From assembly GCF_964199755.1 (NCBI RefSeq), contig NC_133901.1:27120397-27184396 (forward strand): DNA of 64,000 bases, in the 5' to 3' direction. This DNA comes from Larus michahellis. Its lineage: Eukaryota; Chordata; Aves; Charadriiformes; Laridae. A model generated the notes under the pieces. It saw only the letters and a program-made list of their open reading frames with translations. It was not told where the DNA came from and did no database searches. Positions within the stretch are counted from its first letter, which is position 1; each line of letters opens with the position of its first letter. Positions 48,840-60,800 of the stretch are shown here, piece by piece. The position numbers were made by a program, and so were the translations under genes.

Positions 48840-51800
48840 GTGAGTACCGCGGCGAGGGGCCGGGGGGTTGCGGCCATACTGGGGCTCGCCGGGGGGAGGC
48901 CTGCGGGGACTCCCCCCGCCCCCCGGGCCCAAAATGGCGCCGCGCCTTCAGGCCCGCTGCGGTTTAACCGGGGCGGAGGCGTTGTGGCTGCGGGCAGCTG
49001 AAACGGCGGTGCCCCGGTGGGCGGCTGGGCTGGTGCAGACTTAAGACGAGCACTGAGAGGGGAGACGAGACGCCGAGAGTCTCGGGCAGCTGCCGGCCCC
49101 TCAGACGGGGCTCGGCCGGGGCGGTGGAGCGGCTGCCGGCCCGGGCCCCGCCGTGCGGGGGCGAAACCCGCCTTATCGCACGGGGATGGGTGGGGGTGTG
49201 GGCTTTGTTCCAGCGCTCTACATTTGGAAGTGAGTAAAGGGAGGAAAAAAAGCCCTGTGAATGAACAGAATTGCATAACCAGTCACTTCTACGTGTTATT
49301 AAAAAATAACACAAAATGTCAGGGGTTCTTTCCCAGGATTGGCATTCACTGAGCTCTTGCCTATGCTCCACAACGTTTCCGCAGGAAAGCGAACACGTTT
49401 TTGCTCCAGGGCCTCCAGCTCAGTCCAGCCCCTCTGCAAGTCCCACCTGGCTCTTCTTCCATCCACTGTGCTCCTCCGATGTTCCCCATCCCTGTCCCAC
49501 CTGAGAAAATACCTTCCCTTTAGTGAATTCTTTCAGTTCCTTCTCTTGGGATTGAAAACCTCGACTTCCCGACTCTGGAAAAAGGGAATAAGGAAAGTTT
49601 ACTGCACAACCGCTCTCATGTGCAAATTAGTCTGTTTGATAACAAGCGGATGGTCGGGGGAGGGCATAAAGGGGGACAGGATCCAGAAGACAAGTGACAC
49701 GGTAGGAAAAGATAAAATCTAGGCAAGCACGGTGGGTTCCCACGTTGTCTGGAGAGACTGAGAAAGAAGATTCACTTTCCTTAGCCTCTTTTGCAATAAA
49801 TGTGTAGAATTTTGATGGATCACCTGCATGCATAAAATAAGTTCTACTATTTAATAAAGCGATCATATCCCAGTCAGAAAAGTTAGTGAGTGTGTGCACC
49901 TGAGCTAGCTGCAGGTTAAAATCGGGCTGCCTCGCTGGGGCTGTTTGAACTGTGTGTATTACAGTGCTGTGGATCAGACAGTGTTACCCTGCCCAGACGC
50001 CACAGCTGCACCACCAGTACAAGAAGTTACCCTCCACTCTTAGCAGGTCTCAGGAGCCCCGGCAGCACTGTACATGAGTGCCGTCTCCTGGGCAGTGTTT
50101 CTCGAGAGCGTTGTATGACCGTTAGCAAGTAAGGCACCTGAAATTCCTCAAAACGCTGATTAAGGTCACTGTGATGCCTGCTAGAGAGGTGATAGCTGGT
50201 CCTCTGCCTGTCCCAGCGCTGTGTCAAACTGCGAGCTGCAGATTGACCTTATCAGACTCCAGGAATGGGGCCCATTAGGCCTTATCTTGGGACTTTCAAA
50301 AGATAAGGTTGATTGGGCTTTTCCGTGTTTGGAGGTTTTTTGGGGATAGGATCTTTTTGGCCGGGAACGGGGTCAACTCCCTGCTCTCATCCCTGGGAGC
50401 TCTCTGTCCATCAGGCATGGTACAAAGACGAGGGCAGCTACCAACGTGAGATCTGTTACATCCCTGGAGTTTTTGCATGCTCGTTATTGCTGCTGGGGCC
50501 TCAGTCTGTTGTGAGCCATGCTGCTGTAGCACATGCTTTATTACCAGAAATTAGGGTAATAGTAAATAACAAATAATCACAGGAACCTTCTCATACTGTA
50601 AGTTGTTCCTCACTTTTCTCCCCATTATAGACAGCTGAGAGGATTTTTAAACTTCCTCCTTTTTGTGAACATTTTGGTGGGTTTGGTTTGTTGTTTTTTT
50701 TTAACCTGAGAAAGCAAACCGGCTGCTGAGAGCTAAAACTAGATGCACGCAGGAACACAGCCCAGTGATTTGCTTTTAGTTCCTGCAGCTGAGCTCTGTC
50801 CTTGTTAGACCGGCTAATGAGGGAGCTGATGATGGCTGAGGATGATAATGACCCATCGTCTCTGGAAGTGATCACAACTCCTTATCTCCTGTTCAGTTGC
50901 TGCCTTTTGGGGAAGCCTTTTGTCTTTAGAATTCAGAGGCAAAGGGGTTTAAGGAGGTGAGGTAGAGAAAAAAGTCAAATCCTTTCTTCTCCAAGGGTCA
51001 GGTTGCTGAATTAAGTGTGAGGTAGCCTTGGCAAATTCTGTCATCTGGTTAATACTTGATCCTCATCTCTCTTGGAGTTGTGTCACTGTAAATTAGATTG
51101 AGACTGAGTGGAGTATATTTAATTCTCACTTACGGTATATCCTTCAGCTGTAGCTATCTTCAGAGCTTTAGTAGAGCTGGCTTGTAGCTGGGTGCTCTTT
51201 GCCTGAGCGTAGGTATTGTTGTTAATGTGGGTGTTTGTATGATAAATGCAGGATAGACTTTTAGCCAGTTCTCATTTCTACTTCAGATCCTGACTCCCCT
51301 TTGAAAGCAGTAGCTTCACCTTGATATCCAGGGCAGGACAGGGTGTAGCTCATTTGCTTATTGCTCTCTGCGCGTTTTGAGTTTGTGCAGTAATGCTCAG
51401 ATCACTATCACCCTGCAATTATTCCTTATTGCTACTCCACTACCACGCATGTTAGCAAAATGAGAGATCGGAGAGCACCAGTGATTGCCCCATTTATGTC
51501 TGAAAAAGTGGCTGGACAAGCTGACACAATTCATGTGTAGGTAGTATAAAATAAGAATGCGTATTCCAGCTGTTTATACAGTAACAGGGGTTGTTAGTTG
51601 CAGATATCTCTGCAGAGATAGACGTGACCTCACTTCCTTATTGCATTCTCTAGAACTTTATTACTATATCATGTTATTGCCTCACGGATATGGTTTCAGT
51701 TTAAGCAGTGTGCAGCATTGCCGCTGGGTGCCTGCAAGTTGGGCTAAGCCTCATGAGTTCATTGCATCAGAGCTGTGGTGAGGAGAGCAGGGGAGAGACG

Positions 51801-54800
51801 GCTTTCAAGGAGAGAAAGGGCGGAGGTGCGGTATTTCAATATATGCTTCTCTTCAGGATTTGGGATTCTGTTTTCAGATCTATTGCAAGCCTGTTGTGTC
51901 ATATCAGATGGAGTATCAGTCTTCTCTCTCAATTTATCCGTCAGTCAATAATAATGTAGGAGAGAACCGTAGGATTTGAGAAATTGTTCCTGTTAAGACT
52001 GCAGTGTTTCAGAAGGAAACCCTAACCTGTAGTCACATTCTTGTGTGCTAAAATACAGCATGGAAAGTACTGCAAAGAGTGGGAGTAGGTGGAGAACAGG
52101 CAACAGAGTCACTCTGCAGTTAAAAGAGCTGCTGTGCGGTTCAAGCAGGTGACATACTATCATTTGGATGTTTTCTGTGCTGCTCTTTCTCGTAATGCCT
52201 ATGAGCTGGTAGATCATTAACTTCTTTTCAAATGTTTCTGTTCTGCTTTGCCCACTGATGCTTGAAAGAGTGAGCTACTGTCCTATCTCAGGTATCAAGG
52301 CATCACAACTTGTTACAGAACAGCAATTGAATAAATTTATGGTTTCACAGTAGTTGGGAGCTGGTTGTGTTTCTGCACAGGAATTTTGTCACCTTGTGTA
52401 TGCTGGTTGACCTGACAGAAGCTCCACTGAAATTGCAGGGTTTAGACTGCAGTCAGGTTAGTGTGCAGATAGGTACATGCCCACCATGGCTTACAGCAGG
52501 AGTTGTACCTCCCGAGCCCCGGCTGCAGGGCTGAAGGCCGCTCCTGTGCTATGTCGCTGGGTGCTGGTGGTGCCTGCGGCATTGCAGTATCTGATGATAT
52601 CGTATTACTGTCTTTCCCCACACAGGCTGAAGGGAAGGCGGTGCTAATAACAGGCTGTGACAAGGGTTTTGGACATGCCTTGGCAAAACTGCTCCACTCA
52701 AAGGGATTTACTGTTTTTGCTGGATGCTTGCAAGCGGTGAGTAGTAATATTGATCAAAATTCTTTTGTGAATGGAGAAAAATGCTTCTCAAGTGACAGCC
52801 TCTTCATCTGCAGCTTCCGTTTACCCTAGTCCAAGATCTGGGGGAAGTGCAGTGGGCAGGGATCATTACATCTTCCCTTGCTACATCTGCCTGTTGCATC
52901 TTGTCATTCCTGTAATTCTGAGCTCTTTAGGACAGGGACGTCTGTCAGCTGCCTGTGTGTACAGCAGCTTGCGCGGTAGGGCACTTTTCACTACTGAAAG
53001 CCTCTCAGCAATACTGCAACACTCTCAATAAATCTGATAGTCCAAGATTGCTATGGCACTATGGCTTTCTGTCTTCCCTGGCATCTCGGTTGCTGACTTT
53101 CATACTGTCTTCTTTCCTTCGGGGACACTCTCCTCAAACTCATCTTCAAACCGCCTCTCCTGCCTTGGTCAGGTTCTGTTTCCAAAGTGTCTTCTCCAAA
53201 CTGTGCTTCTACAGCTTCTGTAGAACTATTCAGTTTCTGGATAGCTGAATAAGCAAATTTACTGTACGTTTCTGGTAGGTCTCACCCTCTGTCACCTGTG
53301 TTTGGCAGATTACTTCTTGTAACAGATCAGTTTAGGCCTACTGAATCAAAAAGGGTTGCAGACGCATCATCTCAGTCCCTGCTATTGCAAGTAACTCTGT
53401 TGTGTAATGCTCTTCATAAAACTGGGCCAGCTACACTGCCATCTCAGCTGGGGTTTTACCCTTACTATGCTTTTTTTGCTGTTTTGATTGTCAAAACTCA
53501 TATAATTTCTGACATGAATTGTTCAAAATTGGTTAATTTTGGCACAGGTGCTCGGGGAGTGATGACCACCGATTCTTGAGTAGTGTGGAGGGGGAGAACA
53601 AACATAAAAACCTGGCCCTCCTTGCCAGTGTGATCTCAGTGGAGGTTACGTTCTTCCACCCCACCAGAAGGGAAAGTTATTATCAGCTGACACATTGTGT
53701 AACTTGAGAGCAAGAGTGTCCTGTTGGAAAACGGCCATTATTTGGAAATTTCCATGTGCAGGCTCTGTAAATCCTTCCGTAATCATGTCATGTGCTGCTT
53801 TGGGATGCCTGACTCTGTGGTGATAGCAAGTCAGGCACTCACTTTGCCAAGCAGCAGGTGTAGGGAACAGAAAGGAGAGGGGAGATCGGGTGGTCTGAGA
53901 GGGCTGTTCAGAAGGCAGCACACTACTGCGGAGCAGGGAGGGCCACACTCCATCTGAAGCCACATAAAGAACAGAAATGCTCCCGAAGTGAGCCCTGCTT
54001 GCTTGTTTTATTGATGAAAAAAAAAATTACTTCTTGTTCACACATTACCTGTCCCAGAATGTTTGGGAAGCTCTCAGCATCTCTCATCTGGCCTGGCAAC
54101 TTCTTACCCGGGGCCAAAACTTTCGTAGTTCAGTACTTACACTTTGTATGAAAGTGGAAAATGCATCGTCAGTCATAGTTGATCTGCAGATTACTTTCAG
54201 GAGCTTGACTGAGCACTTGACCCTGAAGGGGCAGAGAGTGGGAGAATGTGATTTTTCTTGTTCTGTGTGTTAATAAATTTTCAGGAGACCTGGACTCAGT
54301 GCCCTAGGATTTCACTCATGCCTGTTTTTTTTCCCCTGGATTGTTAGTGTGGTCTTACCTGCTGTTAGGTGCATCTAAAGGTCAGGGTCTGGTGGTATCA
54401 CAGTTGTCTGGGTAGCTGTTGCAAAAGTAATACAGCCAAATGCTTCCTATGGTTCTTGGGACGGGCAGCATCCTTGTGGAACAGCCTTGTGTTGGATGAG
54501 GGAGATAATAGCCTAGACATTTAAAATTTGATGAGCAGGAACTTTCTGAAAACCTAATGGTAGAATGCCTGTGGGATGAAAATGTTTATAAATCTAGAGC
54601 TGACTGCTTTGAGAAAAGGAAGTTTATAGTGACTGCAGAAAAGGATGATGGATCCAAAAGAAGCAGGAAACGTCGGTGAAGGCAGGGAGCTGTTAGGTCA
54701 GATCACTTGAGAAGGACAAGGTATGAGCATATGAGTGATTATTGCTGATAAGTGCAGGAGTGCACGCGCGGCTAAGGATGCAGCTACCGTGTGGTAACAT

Positions 54801-57800
54801 GACAAATGCAAGGAAACTTACCCTGTCATGAGAGAAGAGTGAGCTGCTGTAGGTTCACTGCAGGGTCAGAGCAGGTATGGGGGCAGTTGTCCTAGAGCAG
54901 ATGCCAGGCAATTAGTTCACACGTAGTTACTCCATCATCACTTACTTGCATGCTTTTATACTGAGAATTAAAGGATCCCTGATGTACTAGCCACCACAAA
55001 AAGCTCTTGCATTAAATACAAGATGGGTCACTTTAACAGAGCTTTTTAATGGTCAGACAGTAAAAAGTAAAGCTACAGGAATAACAAGAATACTGCAAGC
55101 AGGCTGGGATAGAACTGGAGACGATCAAGTGCAAATGGAATTTCACTTAGCAAGGACAACTAAGTCCACAGAGGAAGTTTCTGTTGATATATTAGAATAA
55201 AGATGGAAACATACACAGAAATCGATTACAAAATAACCTGAAAAGTAGAAAGTACAGAGAAAGTTGAAATAATCATTGTCTTATTTTCTTACTGAAAAAA
55301 AAGATAAACTGTTTTCAGATGTCTACTGATGGCAGTTTTCATGAGGACCGCAGGCAAGAAAAGGGAAAAGAACTAGGAATGTTTACATAAATGGATACGT
55401 TCAAGTTCACCAGGCCTGACGACATGTACTGCAGAGCATTTAAAGGATGAGCCATTGTGATTTTTGCCCCATGAGTGATATTTTCATGAGCACCTGGATG
55501 CCAGGGGATTTCCAGAATGCTGGAAGAGGGCAGATACTCTACTTCCCTTCCCAAAAGAGAGAGACCTCTGGAATTGCCAACGAGGCAGCTCACCTTCGGT
55601 GCTCTAGATGAAGTTGCAACACACTGAAATGTCAGTCTTACAAATGTCTAGATCACAGTGTGATACAAACTGTAGAAGTTTACTGGGCTCGGACTGTGCC
55701 ACATCAGTCTAAGCTCATTCTGATTAAGCAGCAGAGTGGTTAAAGGGGAAGGAATCAGTTTATGCTGAATAAGCGTTTTGACACAGTCCCTCATGATAGT
55801 CTCATGAGCAAACTTACGCTCTGAGCCTGTGACTGCTGTTCAGTCCCAGGGAAATTTTCTTGGAAGTGCTCCCTGGAATAGAGAGTTCACTTGGAAAGAA
55901 ATGTGCGTGGTGCCAAGCAGGGCGGATTACAGGCCCTTTGGGGAATAGGGTTCAAAATGATCCTGATAGATCAGATGTCATCTGAAATCAGTTAGATGGA
56001 AACCAGTAATGACAAATACAAGGTGTTCTGCCGAGGAAGCGCAGGAAGGGAGCGGATGGGTAAGCAGCAGCAGGGCGAGGGGGGAACTGACGCAGATGGA
56101 GCAAGCTGGCCGGATCCACGGGTGTTCAGCATTGTGTTTGTGGCTTCCTGATTGCCACTGACATATCAGTGTGTGTGCCCAAGTGCTTGCCAGGAGCTAA
56201 TCCTCAATCCCATGAGCTTCCCTGAGGAAGGCCGTGGCTCAGTCTGTTGCAGGAGGGCTCTCTGCTAACAAGCCCCTGTGTGATGTGCCTGTCTCTCAGC
56301 ACCAGCTGCACTGGGGTCCTCAGAACCAGAGCAGGAGAGGAGCGAGCAAGGGGAAGGGGAGGCAGCTGAAAGCTGGAGCAAGGCTCTTCTGAAGGGTGGA
56401 GAGGGCTTGTGTGGCTCCTTGCCCAGGAGCAGCCCCTGCATGGTGGAGGGTGGGGTGGGCAGCCAGAGCCAAGCAGGACTGCGAGGGCAGGATAACCAGG
56501 GGAAATGAGATAGCTGGGAGGAAACGGGAAGGTCCCACTGAAGGGCCTCTCTGGAGAGTACTTGGGCAGCAGGCTGGGCTGGAGCAGGGCGACTTTCGAC
56601 TCTGATGAAACTGGAAAGGGAAAGCTGGGAGGTTCCCTGAGAGAACAATCAGACAAAGAAAGTGACAGCAAAAGGAGGGGAAGAGGGGTTTTGAAGGAGC
56701 AATTGGGCCAGTGCTGCCTGGATCCCCCCAGGGATCCCCCTCGGCTCCTGCTGATGCGTCCCAAGGCCATGAAAGCCATCCCAGGGAGGACAGCCTGACT
56801 GCTCACACGGGAACTGCTCCAGGTATTCCTGACGAATCTACCATTTAAAAAACAAGGAGGACGTACCATGTGGGTGTCTGAACAGGGGACGTGCTTACAG
56901 CCCCTAGAGGCCACAGAACATAAGATGATGTTCGCTTCTTTCCATAAAAATACATGGCTGCTTCATTTGTGAAGAGGCTTTCCAGTCATACGAGTTAAGC
57001 AATTTGTTTTAAAGTTAGATAGCAGCTGAGGTGGTGTCTGCAACTGTGCAAAGTAGTTCCAATTGATACTGCAAGTTGAAGTCAGTCTTCCAAAATAAAT
57101 GTTTTGTCAACAATGAATAAATTGTAGCTGGGAAGGTAGCTTTGCAGATTGAGTTGCATTGGCGATAGGGGAAAATTCATTTCAACATGAATAACAAAAA
57201 CCATTTATACTGGATTTTTAAGTTGCGGGCCTATGACTTTGTTTCTCAAAAAACAGTGGAAATATTTCTTGTTTAGTTTATAAGCATTATAAAAGATTAA
57301 TAAACATGCAAGAAAAGGTGTTTTCAGTGCTCTGAAATGACAACTGGTACTTGAGTACAGATATAGCTAAGTTTTTGTTCCTTTATAGATACAGTAAATC
57401 TCTCTCTTTACAGGCTGAATTAGCTCCACTTTATTCACTGTTAAGTAGCTGAAAGTTGCTTTTAAAACTCAGTGAGATGCAAGAGCATCTTCCAGAAATA
57501 TAGTGAGGCACCACACAACCCTCACCTGTTTCAAAGGGAATATAATATTTCAGTGACTCTGTTATTAACTACTTGTAACACCACTTTTAGGGATTCGTTT
57601 TGTGGCTAGATAAGAGGGCTAGACACAGCACGTTACTGTGTTTGATGTGCATTAGAAAGCTTCGAGTCTTTATTTGCTGTTTTTGTGATACCTGGACATA
57701 AGTCAGTTGTGAAATGCTATGCAGCCATAGGGCCAGAAGCCTATTCTTACTAATGTCGTAAGTCTGGTGTAACTATGTATTGATTTTTGAGAGAGCTACT

Positions 57801-60800
57801 CTGTCTTGCTCAAGGCTGAAATGGACATTTCAGCTCTTTTCCTTCATTACACATCATTGTTCACTGGACCGAAGGTGGAGGCGAGATGTTGTATGCTATA
57901 TACATTAAATAGCCTGAGATACGTATGGCAGAACCAAGTGGTTACATGTTTTTTTCATGAGCCTGGCTGCAGAGGCAGCTGAGCAGGTGACTGTGGGAGG
58001 GTTGCTCGCCTTGTTTGCCCTTGTGCTGTGGGAGTTGGTATCAAGTGCTAAAGGAAGAGTGGCAGCCAGGCATGGTGACTCACCAATTCATAACTTCTTC
58101 CTCCCTAACAAGGCAGATCCTGTGATTTGGGGAGTAGTTTGATGAATTAAATCTCCAGCCTGCTGTGGAACTACATGGCTAATCTATGCTCTATTGACTT
58201 TTATTTGTTGCATAGCACCTGAGCAAGGCTGTAAGGCTTAGGCAGCAATCCTGTCTGGAAGTGAACAGGTAAAATTTGGAATTTGAACTGTGTTTAGGTT
58301 GACTAAACAAAAAACCCCACAATAGTAACAGAATCTCAAATGATGGGGGGGGACGGGGGGGAAGAGGAATGAAACGAAAAGGATAGAAAAGAAAGCAGAG
58401 CCATCACATTCTTATTACAAAAGGTGTGAAGAAAAAAACCAAAACTTGTTCTTGCTTCCCCAGACAGAATCTCCTCCTTTCATGCCTTGTGTCTGTAATC
58501 TTGTTGTTGTGTGGCAAATCCCCACTGCGCATGTATTCCTGTGCATCCTGTTCTGCTGTATAGTAAGAGCACATTATTATTATTATATAGGTTCAGCTGT
58601 AAATGTTTCCTACTGTATCCTGTAGCATCAGACCATTTGCTGTTAGGCATGCCAAAGGTGTCCCTGCTGTCTTGTTTTCAAAGTGATCTGACAATACGCT
58701 TTCTTTAGAAGCCAGGCAATACTTTGGAATAGGACGAGTATGGTGCCTAATTAGCCTTATGCTTTTAAGCCTAGAAAATCTGACTTTGATTTCTATACAA
58801 GTGTTTGCTATGTTACCTGCAGAGCATGGAGACTGAGGCAGTGAAGAGTCACCCATGGTTATCCCAGGCTGGCACAATATTTGATAGTATTATGGATGTG
58901 AAACGCTTCATGTGAGGAGCTAACATTAGGGGCTTTGTGGCCCTTCAGGGCAGTGAGTCACTGATGCAGGTATAGGGGCTGTGCTAAAGGGAATAGGAAG
59001 GTGGTGGTGGGTTGCGTGCTGGTTTGTGTGGCTTGCATGCTTATTTGTGCACCAGGTTTACACCTCTTGAGTGCAATTTCAATGGCTTCTATTTCCTGCC
59101 CATGTGAACATTCCTGGCCCCAAGCTGCATTACTGCTCTTTGTCTGTCTTAGTGGGGACATCTTTCTTTTCTGCTGAGCAGCACAAGAATGGAGATGGAG
59201 CCAGGGAGCTGAAGAACATGAAGTCAGATCGCATGCAAGTGCTACAGATGGATGTATGCAGTGACCAGGAGGTGGCTCAGGCTGTGGATTTTGTGAAGAG
59301 GACCCTGAAGGAGCCAGAGGAAGGTGTGTGTGTATCTGTCTTGCACTTTGTGTGATGTCCACGTGGGAAGAGACCAAGACTGGCTAGAGGGTGAGGCTTA
59401 ACCCTACATCTCATAAAAAAGTGATGAGTGGCAGCAAGCCTGCAAGAGCCTTCGTCTCTCTCCTGTGAGATGAGCCTGAATGTCTGTGACGAGCATAGTG
59501 TGGGCACATCCTGATTCCCTCCTCGTCCTCCTGCTGCAGCCTGGCCCTCCTGGTGCTCTTGCGGCATCCTGGCTCCCACAGGCTTTTCTGTAGTGACTCT
59601 GCTAGTCACCAACAGGCCTTGGCTGCTGACTGCTGTCCCCTCTGCTGTGCTGGTACAGCTTGTTTGTGTGACTGAGTGCTGAGCTGGAGCATAAAACTGA
59701 TCTTCTCCCAAACCTGGATTATACTTCAGCCAGGTCAATCCAGGTGATGCGAGACAGGATCCAGGATGGGCTCAGCATAAACCGCCTTAATCCACACACC
59801 ACCTAAAGTCTGAGTCCAACTCCCAGACCCTATGAACATGTGAAAGAAGGTAGGAGTCCCTTCTGCATGCTTCCTTCCTTCTTAGAAAAGTGCATGAGCC
59901 TGGGAAGGCAGGAGAGTGCTTGTTGCAGGACCAGCCCAGCCAGCTCAAGATGCTGCTAGTGCCAAGGTGCTCCATGTCTGTCCTTGAACTGACCTCTGGG
60001 CTTGAGTGGAGCAGAGGTTCCTGGGTGAAGGGATGGCTGATTGCATCCCTGCACGGCTTGGCTCCTGGATTGGGTGTCAGGCAGTTCCTCATGTGCGTGG
60101 TTTGGCAATGGAATGTGAGGCTACAGTGGGAGCCTGGTGTGACACCACCTCACCTCTTGCCATGCGGTGAGGTTGTGAGGCTTCTTGTCCCGCCTGGGTT
60201 TCTCTGCAGCCTCTGTGCAAGTGGCAAACTGGGCAGCAGCTGGAGACCCAGGCTGAGGGTGGATTGAAGTTTCACATCTGTGGCTTCAGGACTTGTGGGT
60301 TGTGTGGCTGGAGGGTGGTTGCTCCTCTTGAGGCACGGATGAGACTGCCATGGGCCTGTCTTTGTTCACAGTAGGTATAAAGCTAGTAAATAACAGTAGC
60401 TTCAATCTTCATGCAAATTACGTGAGCACACCCTTCCTTCTAAAACAAGCTTATGAAATGTAATCAAGTTACGTACAAGCTCCGTTCCCACACATGTTCT
60501 CTCTGCATGATTTTTTCTTCCTACACAATCACCCAGCCCTCATCACACATTTCACAGCTTCTCAGGCTTTTCCTGAAGAACCCAGCAACAGCAGTGGTGG
60601 CATAGAGCTATTTCCCACTGAGTGAAAGCTTGTAAGGGAGCAGCTCTGTTGCTTCTATAGATGCAACAGTGTTTGCAAAGCCTTGTGTGTAGCAGGGACA
60701 GAGAAGTCTTGCATCCTTGATCAGCAAGTTGGACCGGTTCCTCCTGCTCTTGAGCACCTCATTTTGTAGTTGTTTGCAGCAGCAGTGTGGAAAGCAGCAT

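Larger units (their letters stand above)
48105..49180. promoter_or_regulatory. CpG island, shared bidirectional promoter region
   Basis: About 1.1 kb of very GC-rich DNA dense in CpG, in a window otherwise poor in CpG. It contains GC boxes, the start codon of the plus-strand paralogue (48,729), and a consensus minus-strand splice donor at 48,574. No TATA box is evident. It lies between the divergent BDH1 and its paralogue and probably drives both. The long frames inside it, including a 401-codon one on the minus strand, come from the low stop-codon density of GC-rich DNA. Confidence 0.88.
48840..52625 (+). other. Paralogue intron 1
   Basis: 3,786 bp. It begins inside the CpG island. It contains a possible YY1 site (48,931) and a cluster of GATA and nuclear-receptor half-site motifs (50,162-50,307). 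No repeat recognised. Confidence 0.85.
52737..59181 (+). other. Paralogue intron 2
   Basis: 6,445 bp. It contains a decayed CR1/L3-type LINE (about 55,000-56,050), a G-rich purine run (58,345-58,404) and an ATT microsatellite. A minus-strand 236-codon frame at 56,204-56,914 has only biased composition and no domain. Confidence 0.85.

Noticed and set aside
48071..49276. 401-codon minus-strand open frame
   Set aside because: It coincides with the CpG island, where stop codons are scarce. The product is Pro/Arg/Ala-rich with no domain, and other frames there are open too.
56204..56914. 236-codon minus-strand open frame in paralogue intron 2
   Set aside because: Ser/Pro/Leu-rich composition from a purine-rich plus strand. 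No domain or splice context; best explained as chance.
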